DNA of 64,000 nt from Dictyostelium firmibasis (Eukaryota > Evosea > Eumycetozoa > Dictyosteliales > Dictyosteliaceae). How positions within the stretch are numbered: position 1 is the first letter of the stretch; each line of letters opens with the position of its first letter. Of this stretch, positions 1-30,626 are shown piece by piece. Below the pieces are notes generated by a model. That model had not been told where the DNA came from and searched no databases. It saw only the letters and a program-made list of their open reading frames with translations. The DNA lies in contig CM069767.1 of NCBI GenBank assembly GCA_036169595.1, positions 4,040,001 to 4,104,000 on the forward strand, read 5' to 3'. A program made the position numbers and the translations under genes.

Positions 1-1684
1 TTGATAAAATTGGTAGTAAAATTAGTAAAGGTTTAAAAGAGTTAGGATCACATGTAGTTAAACCAACCACAACATTTTTTCAACCAATTGGAGATAGGGC
101 AAAGAGATTCATGTCAATGGGTAAACAAAAGAGTGATGAAGCATTGTTAAAAGAGGCATTTAGAGAGTATTATCATTTTTTGGTTATATTAAAGAATTAT
201 CAAGTTATAAACTATACTGGTTTCGTAAAAATAATTAAAAAGTCTGAAAAGAATACAGGTCTATCAGTTGGTAGTCAAGTTATGTCATTTATAGAGTGTC
301 AACAATTTAGACAATCTAAAAAGATTGAACGTTTAACTTCATCTATTGAGAAAATTCATTCAGAACTATTTAATAATGGTAAGATTAGAGATGCTAGAAA
401 ACAATTACGTAACTCTGAACATGTTTCACAACAGTCACCATCTATATCAAACTTTTTCAGTGGTGTTTGTGCAGGATGGACTAGTGCATTGTTAATGTTA
501 ATCTACTATTTCATCTACACAAAAGAATTTGATGATTTTGTTAGATTCTCATCGATATATAATCTTTATAGTGCCATTGGGTTAGTGTTACTATGGGCAT
601 TCATATTTGGAGTTGATGTTTGGGTTTGGACGAAATCACATGTTCATTATAGTTTTATTTTCGAGTTATCAAAAAATAAATTCAATCATCAAAAGATATT
701 TCAAGCCGTTACATTACTATCAGTGCTATGGATTACAAGTATAGGTGTATACATGTGGCAATCAGTAAGTGGTGATGACTTCCCTTTCCCATTTGTACCA
801 CCTGAATATAATCCATTGGTTTTATTTGGTGTTTATTTATTGATATTAGTTTGTCCATTCAATATTTTTCAATTATCCGTAAGAAAGTGGTTTTTAAATA
901 CTGTGTTTAGAGTATTAACAGCACCTATTAAATCCGTGAAATTTAAAGATTTCTTTATGGGTGATCAATTGAGTAGTTTAGTTCTTATGATAGTTCAATT
1001 CGCTCAATTTATTTGTTTCTATACTTATGATGTATATAGAGAAGAGTCAAATTCAGGATGTATAAGGAATGCACGATATTTCAATCCATTCATATCGGGT
1101 TTACCAGCATATTGCCGTTTAATGCAATGTTTTAGACGTTATTATGATAGTTATGATAGTGTCACTGGTAAAGGTGATACTGTTCATCTAAGAAATGCTG
1201 TAAAATATTCATTATCAATTGTTGTGGTGGTTTGTTCAACTTTGGATGGTTTCTTTTCAGATAATAGAGGTTGGCATTCACCATATAGATTAATTTGGGT
1301 GGTTGCTGGTGTATCGAATTCAATGTACTCTTATTGGTGGGACTTAATTTGTGATTGGAGTATTGTTGTAAGACCAAAAGGTCAACATTGGAATCCATTC
1401 AAATGGACTCTAAGAAAGAGAAGAATGTATCAACCAACTTTTGTCTATTATTTTGCAATCTTTTCAAATCTTGGTTTCAGAACAACTTGGACCTTTACAA
1501 AGTCTTTACCACAATTAACAAATATTTTACCCTCATATAAATTGGTAGTTGTAATTGGTATCATTGAAATTCTAAGAAGAGGTCAATGGAATATTTTTAG
1601 ATTGGAAAATGAACATTTAAATAATTGTGGTAAATTTAGAGTCACAAGAGAAATACCATTACCATATCAAATTAGAGATAATGA

Positions 1685-1691
<7 letters not shown>
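1..1691 (+). CDS. SPX-EXS (XPR1/PHO1-like) phosphate transporter, C-terminal part
   Basis: This is a multi-pass membrane protein of the XPR1/Pho1/Syg1 family, which exports phosphate and senses inositol pyrophosphates through an N-terminal SPX domain. The reading frame is open from base 3, so the gene begins left of the window; the first Met in view (111) is internal. The first ~110 residues seen carry the end of the SPX domain, including YTGFVKIIKKSEKNTG, which matches the SPX helix ending in a K-x-x-K-K pattern. Several hydrophobic spans follow, then the EXS domain with its hallmark segments RLMQCFRRYYDS, HLRNAVKYS and SNSMYSYWWDLICDW. The frame ends normally at TAA, followed by a long A-run. 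Family assignment is firm. The exact paralogue is not resolved, because dictyostelids have several SPX-EXS proteins. Confidence 0.93.
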
Positions 1692-1729
<38 letters not shown>

Positions 1730-1851
1730 AATATAATTTTATTAATTATATAATCATAAATATATATATATATATACTCATAAAAATAAATAAATATTGG
1801 TATTGATATTTTTATTTTATACACAAAGATTTTATTTTTTATTTTTTTTAT

Positions 1852-3255
1852 TTATTGAAATGAACAATTTGAAGGATTTATATTAAATTCTTGGTTTGAA
1901 TCATGAATTTGTAATAATTGACTACATTTTTTATGAATTAATAAATTTAATGAATATAATTCTTCTCGTATAAATTTCATCATTGATAATAGATCATTTG
2001 GATCAGGTGGTGGCATATTATTATAATTATCAACATTATCAAAGATTGATGATGATTGTCTTGGTTTTAAAATTTTTGGTAAAACTATAGTTGAATCTAT
2101 CATTTTCAATAGATCTTTAATATTATTTACTTCTTGTGAAATTGATTTAGTTTCTTTTTTAGCTTGAAATATTATTGATTGAGTATTATTATTATTATTA
2201 TTGGTGTTATTATTATTGTTGTTATTTTCAGTTAAAAGTTGTCTATATTTTATTTCAGTTTCATGAACTTGAAGTTTTAAATTTTCATTAATTTGTAAGA
2301 TTTGATTAAATTCTTGATCTTTTTGTTGCTGTGTCTCTTCGAAATTCTTTATAGTTTGGTCATATTCATTTAGTATGTTTATTGATTCAGCTAATTTAGT
2401 TTCAGAATTTCTTAATTTTAATTCCAAGAAATCAATTTGTGAAGAGAGTGCATTGATTTCATTCAATTTCTCAGAGAGAGTGGTTTGTAGAGTTTGTTCA
2501 GATTTTGATTTTTGATTCGATTGTTCACGCTGTACCGATTGTAATCTTTGATTTTGTTGATGAAGTTCTTGAAGTTTATGTTTATAGTCTGACAATTGTT
2601 GTTTGATTTGTTTTTCATTGTCATTGATTGAGATTGTGCCATCTTCGTATTGAGTTATCCTATTCTCTAGTTCTAATATTCTCTCGTTTAACTGTGCATT
2701 CTTTATTAGTAAATCACTTGAAAACCGTTTATTCTTATCGGTGGTCTCCAAGAGTGTACCAATTTGTTGTTCTTGTGATTGTGTTTTCTTTAATAATCTC
2801 TCTACCTCTAATGATTGTTGATAGGATTTTTGAGATTGTTTTTCAATTTCAAAGTATTGATTCTTTATCAATTGATCTTGTGTCTCTGAAAACTCTTTTA
2901 AATTATCATATTGTTTGCTTATTGAACTAATTTCACTCCTCAATTGATTCTCTTTAATTCTAAAATCATTCTCTGTCTCTTGTTTTATAATTTGAATCTC
3001 TTTAATTAATTCTTCAATTTGTTTTTTAAATTGTTCTTTTTCAATTTCATTTAATGTTGTTGTTGCTATTTCTGTTTGTGTAGGGTTATTATTATTTACA
3101 GGTTGTTGTTGTTGTGGTGGTGATGGGGGTGAGAAATATTGCTGTTGGTTTGTAAAATTATTATTATTATTTATTTTATTTAATGGATATTTATCGACTG
3201 TTAACGGTCTTTTGAATTTGGGTGTTTTAAAAGGATCATTATTTATATTGTTCAT
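1852..3255 (-). CDS. Coiled-coil protein, function unknown
   Basis: A single-exon gene for 467 residues, not recognised as a named family. Residues 1-60 are Asn/Gln/Pro-rich with a basic stretch (FKTPKFKRPLTVD) that could be a phosphorylation or docking segment. Residues ~75-345 are almost unbroken heptad-type coiled coil rich in Gln, Glu, Lys and Leu. A poly-Asn linker follows, then a short hydrophobic, probably helical C-terminal segment (SMMKFIREELYSLNLLIHKK). There is no signal peptide or membrane span. A centrosomal, spindle or cytoskeletal role is common for such architectures but is only a guess here. The ATG at 3255 is preceded by an A-rich leader, as expected in this organism. Confidence 0.85.
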   Translation of the reverse strand: MNNINNDPFKTPKFKRPLTVDKYPLNKINNNNNFTNQQQYFSPPSPPQQQQPVNNNNPTQTEIATTTLNEIEKEQFKKQIEELIKEIQIIKQETENDFRIKENQLRSEISSISKQYDNLKEFSETQDQLIKNQYFEIEKQSQKSYQQSLEVERLLKKTQSQEQQIGTLLETTDKNKRFSSDLLIKNAQLNERILELENRITQYEDGTISINDNEKQIKQQLSDYKHKLQELHQQNQRLQSVQREQSNQKSKSEQTLQTTLSEKLNEINALSSQIDFLELKLRNSETKLAESINILNEYDQTIKNFEETQQQKDQEFNQILQINENLKLQVHETEIKYRQLLTENNNNNNNTNNNNNNTQSIIFQAKKETKSISQEVNNIKDLLKMIDSTIVLPKILKPRQSSSIFDNVDNYNNMPPPDPNDLLSMMKFIREELYSLNLLIHKKCSQLLQIHDSNQEFNINPSNCSFQ

Positions 3256-3649
3256 TTTTTTTTTTTTTTAATTTTCAAAAAATAAAAAATAAAAAAAAAT
3301 AAAAAAAAGAAATTTAAAAAAAAAAAAAAATCTGTTCAAACAAATTGAAAAAACCGCGAATTTTTTAATTTTTTATTTGTTTTCCTTAATTCATGCATAT
3401 TGTTTTTTTTCTCCTTTTTTGAATTTATATTGTTTCTTTTTCAATATTATTAAAAATCAATGAGGGCACAAAAAAAAAAGATAAAAACCAAAAAAAAAAA
3501 AAAAAAAAAAAAAATGCAAATAAAGGAAAAAATAAATAAATACGTTATCAATTAATAAAAGAGTACCAGAAGAGACGTATTTTTTTTTAATTTTTGTTTT
3601 TACTTTTTTATTTTTTAAATAATGTTTATTTTTTATGTATACTGTGTTC
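3256..3649. other. Intergenic, upstream of the coiled-coil gene
   Basis: About 390 bases of A/T-rich DNA with homopolymer A and T runs. The only unusual segment is a short GC island, AACCGCGAATTTTT, near 3352-3365, about 100 bases upstream of the minus-strand start codon. No convincing ORF or RNA gene is seen. Confidence 0.5.
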
Positions 3650-4312
3650 TTAAGAACAATAAATATTCCATGGATTACTATTATAACCATAAAAACATGT
3701 TTGAACATTTTTTAAATTTACACAATTTGATGGTGTACGAGGAGCTCCAATTCCATTACAAACTGAAACATATGGTGTACTTCCTTCACATGTATAAGTT
3801 GATGTTTGGTTATAAAAATAATCGGTTGTTGTTGTTCCTGAAGGGAAATACCAATAGCTCTGAGTTCCACCACACATTGGACCAAAATCTTGCATTACAT
3901 ATTCATTCTTTGGAATATTTGGTCCATTTGAAATTGATACATAATAATTTGTTTTTGAATATTCATAATATCCACATTGACCAACTTTAAAAATTTGTGA
4001 TGCTAATGATTCAGTACAATAACCATCATTTGATGATGTTAAATTTACATATTCATTGGTATCATCTGTAAAATGAGCATTTAAGACATCACTATCACCA
4101 GTTACATTACTAACACAATAATATCCTCCAATAGTGGCAAAAACTATACCTGGTATTGGATTTTTACAATCACTATCATATGGAATAAAATTTATAAATT
4201 GTGAAATTGGTGCTGTTGTTTTTGAAATTGATTCATCTGTATTAATTTTAATACCATTTGAAAATGCTATTGTTGTTATAATTAAAATAATTAATGATAA
4301 TATTAATTTCAT
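3650..4312 (-). CDS. Small secreted protein with many Cys and aromatic residues
   Basis: A single-exon gene for 220 residues. Residues 1-20 form a clear signal peptide (MKLILSLIILIITTIAFSNG). The mature part has about ten Cys residues and many Tyr and Asn, with several N-glycosylation sequons (NVT, NLT, NQT), consistent with a disulphide-bonded extracellular or cell-surface protein. No C-terminal hydrophobic tail is present, so it is probably soluble. I do not recognise an established domain. Many dictyostelid secreted families look like this. The ATG at 4312 sits directly after a poly-A leader on the minus strand. Confidence 0.8.
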   Translation of the reverse strand: MKLILSLIILIITTIAFSNGIKINTDESISKTTAPISQFINFIPYDSDCKNPIPGIVFATIGGYYCVSNVTGDSDVLNAHFTDDTNEYVNLTSSNDGYCTESLASQIFKVGQCGYYEYSKTNYYVSISNGPNIPKNEYVMQDFGPMCGGTQSYWYFPSGTTTTDYFYNQTSTYTCEGSTPYVSVCNGIGAPRTPSNCVNLKNVQTCFYGYNSNPWNIYCS

Positions 4313-4739
4313 TTTTTTTTGTTTTTTTTTTATATATAGAATAAATTGATTAATGAAATAAAAATTTTTAAATTTTTTTTATTTATAGAAAAAATTATTG
4401 ATTTCGAGAAACTTTTTTAAAATATCTATAAAAATAGATTTTTTTTAATTTTTTTTTAATTTTAATCATTTGAAAATTCTTTTTAAATTGTTAAAATATC
4501 TTTTAGAAAATCGTCATCATCATCTAAAAAAAAAAAAAAAAAGATATTTTATAAAACTTTAAAATTTGAAAATAAAAATTCGAGATAAAAAAAAATTGTT
4601 GAATAAAATTCTAATTTTTTAATTAATTTTTTTTGAATTGTTGAAAAAGATAACCAAAAAATAAAAAAAAAAAAAAAAAATTAATTTTTTTCTTCATTTG
4701 TTAATAATGGTTATTTTTTATTATATTTTTTTAATATTG
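4313..4739. other. Intergenic, nothing recognised
   Basis: A/T-rich spacer with homopolymer runs. It holds the upstream region of the small secreted protein on the minus strand. No ORF, tRNA or repeat of note is visible. Confidence 0.5.
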
Positions 4740-4935
4740 TTTTTTTATTGATTATGGAGAAAAAGGTACACTAAGACCAAAAACATTATTAAGATTGGTT
4801 TCAAGAAATTCAAGATATAGTGTATTAGAATATGTTGAGAGATCCTACTGGGTAAGTATTATTTGGTGGAGTTTAAGACAAAGGGATAATGAATGATGTT
4901 TTCAGTTATTTAGTTGGACAGCATGTAAAAGCCCA
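4740..4935 (+). pseudogene. Exon-like relic of an unidentified gene
   Basis: Between two stretches of almost pure A/T lies an island with coding character. One frame reads GTLRPKTLLRLVSRNSRY and then SVLEYVERSYW up to a perfect splice donor (GTAAGT at about 4852). A T-rich acceptor (GTTTTCAG, about 4898-4905) follows, and the spliced frame gives LFSWTACKSP and a stop. No in-frame ATG exists upstream, so this is probably the surviving 3' end of a gene or a transposed fragment. The parent family is not recognised. Confidence 0.4.
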
Positions 4936-5350
4936 TAGCCAATTCAATAGCTAATTTAAATACTAAAAAAACTGTATACAATATGTTTTCATACATTTAG
5001 TTTAATACAATAAAATTTTTCTTTTTTTTTTTAAAAATAAAATTTAATTCTGAAATAAAAAAAAAAAAAAAAATTAAATAAATCATACATTTAAATAAAA
5101 TTTGGTTTTTATTTATTTATTATTTATTTTTTTTTTTTTAAAAAAAAAATTTGAAAAGTGTTTTCGGGCGAAGATATTTATTTTAAAATAAAAATGTTTT
5201 TTAAATACTTTTTTTATTTATTTTAAAATTTTTTTTTTTTTTTTATTTTTAAATTTTTGATTTTTGGAAAAATCATTTTTTTTTTTTTGATTTTTTTTTT
5301 TTTTTTTTTTTTTGATATTTTTTTTACCACCAAACAAAGAAAAAAAAAAT
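4936..5350. other. Intergenic / leader of the next gene
   Basis: Very A/T-rich spacer ending in a long T-run and then an A-rich leader directly before the ATG at 5351. No other feature is supported. Confidence 0.5.
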
Positions 5351-8467
<3,117 letters not shown>

Positions 8468-8864
8468 AAAAGAAAATAGTATGTTCTTTTATTTGATTCT
8501 TTTCTTTTTTTTTTCTTTTCATTGCTGTTTCTATTTCATTAAACATGTTTATAAAATCCATGTAATCTTTCTGTCATTGTTGTTGTATGAAAAAAAAAAA
8601 AAAATTTCGCATAAAAAAAAAGTTTCGAAACAATTTTTTGAACAAAAAAATAAAAATGAAAAAAAAAAAGAACATGTTTAATTTTTGAAAAATAATCTGA
8701 AAAAATAAAAAATAATTCAAATTTAAACAAATGTTAATATTAACACAAATTAAAAACAATAAATAAAAAAAAAATAATATAGTTATTGGAGTTAAAAATT
8801 TGAAAAAAAATAAAAAAGGAAATTATTGGGTTGAATTTTTAAATTTTATTTTATTTTATTTTTT
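8468..8864. other. Intergenic between a large gene and a transposase
   Basis: Convergent 3' ends: the plus-strand gene stops at 8467 and the minus-strand transposase stops at 8865. Only A/T runs lie between. I looked here for a transposon terminal repeat matching the far side (9930-10360) and could not see one. Confidence 0.5.
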
Positions 8865-9927
8865 TTAACTAAAAGAACCTGTGCAATCTGTTTTAAATTG
8901 TTCAATGTCATTATTTTCATTATTTTCATCATTTTCGTCATCTTTATTTTTTTCATCTTTTATTGAAGTATTATCAGTTAATTTTTTATTTAATTTTATG
9001 GATGTATTATATAAATAAATTATCAAAAACACTGAATCCTTTAATTTGGGAAGATGTGTGGCCCAAGCCATATCCATAAAACCAAATCTTCTCAAAAGAC
9101 TAAAAACATTTTCAACTACAGAATGATTTCTTTTTATAAATTTGTTTTCCAATTTTTGTTTTGATGTTAACCCAGTTTGATTTTCTTTATGAGGTGTTAA
9201 AATTTTTGACGACTCTCCTGAATAACCCTTATCGCCAATGAATCTCTCACCTTCACTAAATGGGAAATTGGTCATAGTTTCTCGGAAGATGGCAATGTCA
9301 GATGCAGGGGCTTTATATGGACCATGTATGGAAAACACCTCTCCCATAGAATCACAAGTTATTTGAAATTTAACACCTCTTCCACTTCCTTTTTTATAAT
9401 TTGAATTGTAAAATGATTGATCACTGGTGGCAAATGGAATGTAAATTGAATCTACTACAAGTGTCAAAAAATGTCCAGAAGAATCATTAGCAAGATCTTC
9501 AACTTTAAATTTAAATCTTTCATCTAAATTGGTCTTTTTTTTAAATAAATGGTGTTAAAAATAAGTTTTTTATTATTTTTTTATATTTTAAATTTATAAT
9601 TTTATTTTCACTGTTTTATTTTATTTTTTAATTAATAATTACCTTGTTTCTTAAAGATTTTGAAATATTGGCAATTTTCCATACACAATTTGAATAGGTT
9701 CTTGAACAGATATTGAATTTACTTGATCTTTCTAAAAATGTAGTATTTAATATACAATAATCTAAAAAAAAAAGTAAATGATATTCACTTATGGATGAAT
9801 CTATTATTTTTAATTTTTTGAAAACAATTCTAACAACATTTTTATTAAAAACAAAATTATTTATAAAATCTTTATCTGAAAACTCATCAATTGTTGGGAA
9901 AAATTTTTTTTTATTTAAATTGGTCAT
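8865..9927 (-). CDS. DDE transposase, Harbinger/IS5-like (DDE_Tnp_4 type), two exons
   Basis: Exon 1 is 9927-9643 (95 codons from MTNLNKKKFF) and exon 2 is 9533-8865. A GT-AG intron of about 109 bases (9642-9534) with an A/T-only body joins them in phase to give about 317 residues. The catalytic core matches the DDE_Tnp_4 layout: first Asp in TLVVDSIYIPF, second Asp in FIGDKGYSGES, and Glu in NHSVVENVFSLLRRFGF. Between them lies GVKFQITCDSMGEVFSIHG, corresponding to the strand pair normally found there. The C-terminal tail is acidic (Asp/Glu/Asn). All three catalytic residues are present and no stop interrupts the spliced frame. So it is either a whole plain DNA transposon gene or a domesticated copy. 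No terminal inverted repeats were identified by eye. Confidence 0.8.
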
Positions 9928-10369
9928 TTGAATAACTATTTTTTATTTTTCTAAAAGTATGTTTAAAAAATTATTATTTTATTTTATATTTTGGAATTAA
10001 AGTATAAATAAAAATTTTTTAAATTTCGAAAAAGTTTTTATATTTTTTATTTTCAAAATAAACCACAAATAAAAATCTTTACTAAATAATTTTTTTTAGT
10101 GGGGGAAAACTTTTATTTATTAAAATTTCAAAATTAAAAAAAATAATGAAATTAAAAAAATAAATTATGAATTTCCAAGTGGGGTAAAAAGGATTTTTCT
10201 AATAATTATATGTTTTTTATTTATTTTTGATGTAAAACTTTATATATTTTAATTTTTAATTTTTTTTTTTTTAAAGAATAAAATTTTATTTAATTTAAAA
10301 AAAAATTAAAATTTACATATATAATATTTTTATAAGGTTTTTTTTTTTTTTTTTTTTTCAATAAAAATA
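9928..10369. other. Intergenic between the transposase and a decaying neighbour
   Basis: Both genes are transcribed away from this 440-base spacer. It contains two related G-rich words, AGTGGGGGAAAACTTTTAT near 10098 and AAGTGGGGTAAAAAGGA near 10178, about 80 bases apart in the same orientation. These stand out in otherwise A/T DNA and could be transposase-binding sub-terminal repeats. That is inference only. Confidence 0.4.
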
Positions 10370-11555
10370 ATGGGTAGAAGGGCTGGATCAAAAAATAAAA
10401 ATAGTAAGTTTTTTTTATTTTTTGATAAAATAAAATTGATATATCAACACGCTTTGGAAAATAAAAAAAGAGGAAGGGTTGGGTGTACGACATTTTAGAG
10501 TAACACCAGCTCTAAGAAAAAAAGTTCAAGACATGATGTTGGAAAATTATGATGTTATAAAAATTCACGATATAATACTATCTCAAAATCCAAAATCAAT
10601 GGCATCTGTTGTTGAATTGCAAAGATTAATGGACTCTATATCATCCGAGAACTCTTTAAAAAAAATTAGAGAGAAACAAGACACCCAGAGTCTTTAATAC
10701 TTTCAGAAAGTGATACTGAATCTGAGGCCGATTTTGAACCTATATTGAAAATGGAACCACTGCTTTCAATTCCAAATCTCGGTACCAAGCCAGATGTCAA
10801 GTCAGTTTCCAAACTTTCAAGACCAAAAAAACAATTGCCTAACTCTGCAATTAATTGGTCAAATAATGATATAATTGTCAATTCATGCAATTATAAAGAA
10901 ACCAATTCAGAGGAAAATGATAAGAATAATAGTATTAATATTATTTCTGATAATGATGATTATAATCATACAAAAAAAAAAGTAAAAATTGATTTAACAC
11001 AAACTTTTAAAATTCCAGTAATTAAAGAGAAATCAAATGTTCAAAAGTATCATTATCTCCAAGAACATAAACCCAGCCAAACCCATCATAATCATCAAAT
11101 AGTAATACCAGTAATATCAAGAATCTCTAAAATTTCAATCACCATGGATGTAATAGTTTCCGAAAAATATGATAAAAACACTAAAACTGGTAGTGTTTTA
11201 GTATTCTTTCCAAAAATTAAACATGGTGTCAAGGAAATTTAAAATATATTCAAAAGTTTTAGCATTTGGTTCCCAAGCATGTTCACATCATTTTAGTGAA
11301 CATGCTTGGGAACCAAATGCTAAAACTTTTGGAGTAAATTGAACCAAATATAACTATTCATTTAATAAAGATAACAATGGTGAATACAATGAAGGTGAAG
11401 AGAATTTTAATAATGAACGTTACCAAAAAACAGATCTCATTTTAATCCAATTACCTAACCAATATAATTACTCAGGGTTCTGTGAAAGAAAGGAGAATTC
11501 CAGTTTTACTTTTTTTAGTGTTACTATTCAATCTAAAGTAAATAATAAAGTTTAA
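10370..11555 (+). pseudogene. Decaying gene beside the transposase, possible second transposon protein
   Basis: Coding character runs through the whole stretch but across several frames. The start MGRRAGSKNKN (10370) is basic. A donor (GTAAG at 10404) and acceptor (10469-10470) would splice it to GVRHFRVTPALRKKVQDMML, ending at 10697. Read unspliced, it gives a protein-like KIKLIYQHALENKKRGRVG, so a frameshift is the alternative. A second frame (about 10690-11242) carries an acidic Ser/Glu segment and SKLSRPKKQLP, and ends in SVLVFFPKIKHGVKEI. A third (11254-11555) contains the inverted duplication and one stop, and runs to SFTFFSVTIQSKVNNKV. At least three breaks are implied. Harbinger elements usually carry a DNA-binding companion gene next to the transposase, and the basic N-terminus would fit. 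I do not recognise the family. Confidence 0.5.
11251..11331. repeat. Perfect 36-bp inverted repeat with 9-base spacer
   Basis: The left arm 11251-11286 (begins CAAAAGTTTTAGCATTTGG) and right arm 11296-11331 are exact reverse complements around the spacer ATCATTTTA. The right arm continues the coding character of the surrounding relic (SEHAWEPNAKTF), so the left arm is probably a snap-back copy. Such a hairpin is very stable compared with the local A/T-rich DNA. Confidence 0.97.
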
Positions 11556-12006
11556 TAAAAAAAAAGTGATTAAAAAAAATAATTATTTAAATTTAAATTG
11601 GACTTTTATTTTTTTATTTTTATTTTAATTATTTCTTTTTTATTTTAATTTTTAATTTTTATTGTATTTATTATTTTTATTTAATTTACATCGTATTCAA
11701 TTAAAATTATTTTTAGTAATTTTTATTTAATTGTTATGATATATTTAATCTAAAAATGAATATATAAATAAACCACAATTCTTTTTTTTTTAAAAAAAAA
11801 AAAACAAACAAATACAAAAATGAATCAAAGAAATTATTTTACAAAGAATGTGTCAACTTTTTTTTTAATAAAAAAAAAAAAAGAAGTATATTTCTAATTC
11901 TGGTATCACCTTGTGATATCATTTTTTTATATTCTTTTTGGTTGGATTCCATTGAGTGTCCTCCAAGTGTATTCAATTGTAAGACAATAAATAAATAACA
12001 AATTTA

Positions 12007-12045
<39 letters not shown>

Positions 12046-12111
12046 TTAAAAAAAGTGAGTCGATTTTTTCGAAAATGGGTGTGAGAAAACTAAATTAAAA
12101 AAAAAAAAAAA

Positions 12112-12145
<34 letters not shown>

Positions 12146-12185
12146 CAAGAAATTTTTTTTTCATTTTTTTTTTTTATAATTCAAA
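11556..12185. other. Intergenic, upstream of the giant gene
   Basis: Long A- and T-runs. A less A/T-rich patch at about 11885-11990 (containing TGGTATCACCTTGTGATATCAT, a small imperfect inverted repeat) may be a relic, but no frame or motif identifies it. Confidence 0.4.
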
Positions 12186-12186
12186 T

Positions 12187-12222
12187 ATAAATAACATTAT
12201 TTGTATTTTTTTTTTTTAATGT
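12187..12222 (+). promoter_or_regulatory. Core promoter: TATA-like box plus oligo-T
   Basis: ATATAAATAA at about 12186-12195 is followed by an oligo-T run at about 12208-12219, some 55-80 bases upstream of the ATG at 12273. A TATAAATA-type box followed by oligo(dT) is the standard dictyostelid core promoter arrangement. Confidence 0.55.
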
Positions 12223-12272
12223 TAAAGTTCAAAATAAAATAAAAAATTACAAATAATAAAAACAGTAAATAA

Positions 12273-29779
<17,507 letters not shown>

Positions 29780-30022
29780 AATTAAAAATTATAAATAAAT
29801 AGATAAAAAAAAAAAGAAAAAAAAAATCAAACAAATTAACATTTTTCTCTGACCTTTTGATATATCACAAATTGGAAATGGCAAATTATATTTAGTCTAT
29901 TTTGAAAAAAAAATAAAAAATTAAAAATGTGTTTTTTTTTTTTTTATTCCTACAAAAATATTTTGAAGTCTTTGACGAAAATTTTTATATAATTGGCCAT
30001 TTTGAATTTGTTGTGATTTTTC
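29780..30022. other. Intergenic after the giant gene
   Basis: A/T-rich spacer with the 3' region of the giant gene. No feature is recognised before the relic that starts near 30023. Confidence 0.5.
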
Positions 30023-30195
30023 AGTACATATCCACCACAAAATGGTGAATTTGAGTGGAGTTGACTTTAGTGCAGATCTTGATAGTGGTAGTGTTTATTA
30101 TAACAATTGTTCTATAGCTTATAATTTAAATGTTTTATTATCAGAATCTTGTGTTTCAAAAAATTTTAGGGAAATGAGTCTATATTATTCTTAAA
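30023..30195 (+). pseudogene. Relic copy of the 3' end of the neighbouring Cys-rich gene
   Basis: The segment aligns with 31668-31800 of the intact gene downstream. It shares the word ATATCCACCACAAA and a frame reading NNCSIAYNLNVLLSESCVSK, against NGCSVAYDFNVFSSKSCVKK in the intact gene. In-frame stops separate these parts and no start is present. It is a tandem partial duplicate that has decayed. It begins at a TTTTTCAG, the same type of sequence that precedes the last exon of the parent. Confidence 0.7.
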
Positions 30196-30279
30196 AAAAA
30201 AATTGAAAAAAAAAGAATGAGTCTTTTTCTGCAATATTCAAGAATTTTATTTATAAATAAACTTTTTCTTGGCTTTAAA

Positions 30280-30356
30280 GAATCATTATAATATCCAATA
30301 ACCAATTTCTTGAGACTTTAAAAAATCTTTATAATATCCAATAGACAATTTCTTTA
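30280..30356. repeat. Short imperfect direct repeat
   Basis: TTATAATATCCAATA followed by A/G-ACCAATTTCTT-like sequence occurs twice in tandem (about 30288-30316 and 30331-30354). A reversed relative (ATAAAGAAAATTGGC) lies near 30400. The role is unknown; it could form a hairpin. Confidence 0.5.
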
Positions 30357-30561
30357 TAATTTTGTATAAAAAAAAAAAAATTTAAAAAATATAATATAAT
30401 TATAAAGAAAATTGGCTAAAAAAAAAAAGAAACATGATTGGGTTTTTTTTAGAAAATTATGAAAAAAAAAAAAATTAAAAATAAATAAAAAAACAAAAAC
30501 TATTTCATTAATATTATTTTTTATTAAAAAAAAAATCCTAGAATGTTTTCAAGAAATTGAG

Positions 30562-30569
30562 TATAAATT
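30562..30569 (+). promoter_or_regulatory. TATA-like box
   Basis: TATAAATT lies about 60 bases upstream of the ATG at 30627, within an A-rich leader. It is the expected position for a dictyostelid core promoter. Confidence 0.4.
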
Positions 30570-30626
30570 AAATTAAAAAAAAAAAATAGTCATCCTCATT
30601 ATTATTCTTTTTTAAAAAATTTCAAA

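Noticed and set aside
3350-3366. AACCGCGAATTTTT as an E2F site for the coiled-coil gene
   Set aside because: Only a loose match to TTTSSCGC, unlike the exact site at 38385; noted as a GC island only.
3457-3990. Overlapping frames around the small secreted gene, including one starting MFIFYVYCVLKNNK on the plus strand
   Set aside because: The plus frame is the antisense of the signal-peptide protein, and the other consists of Phe/Lys runs from homopolymers.
8700-11600. Terminal inverted repeats bounding the transposase
   Set aside because: No matching ends could be found by eye; the 36-bp inverted repeat is a single hairpin, not a pair of distant ends.
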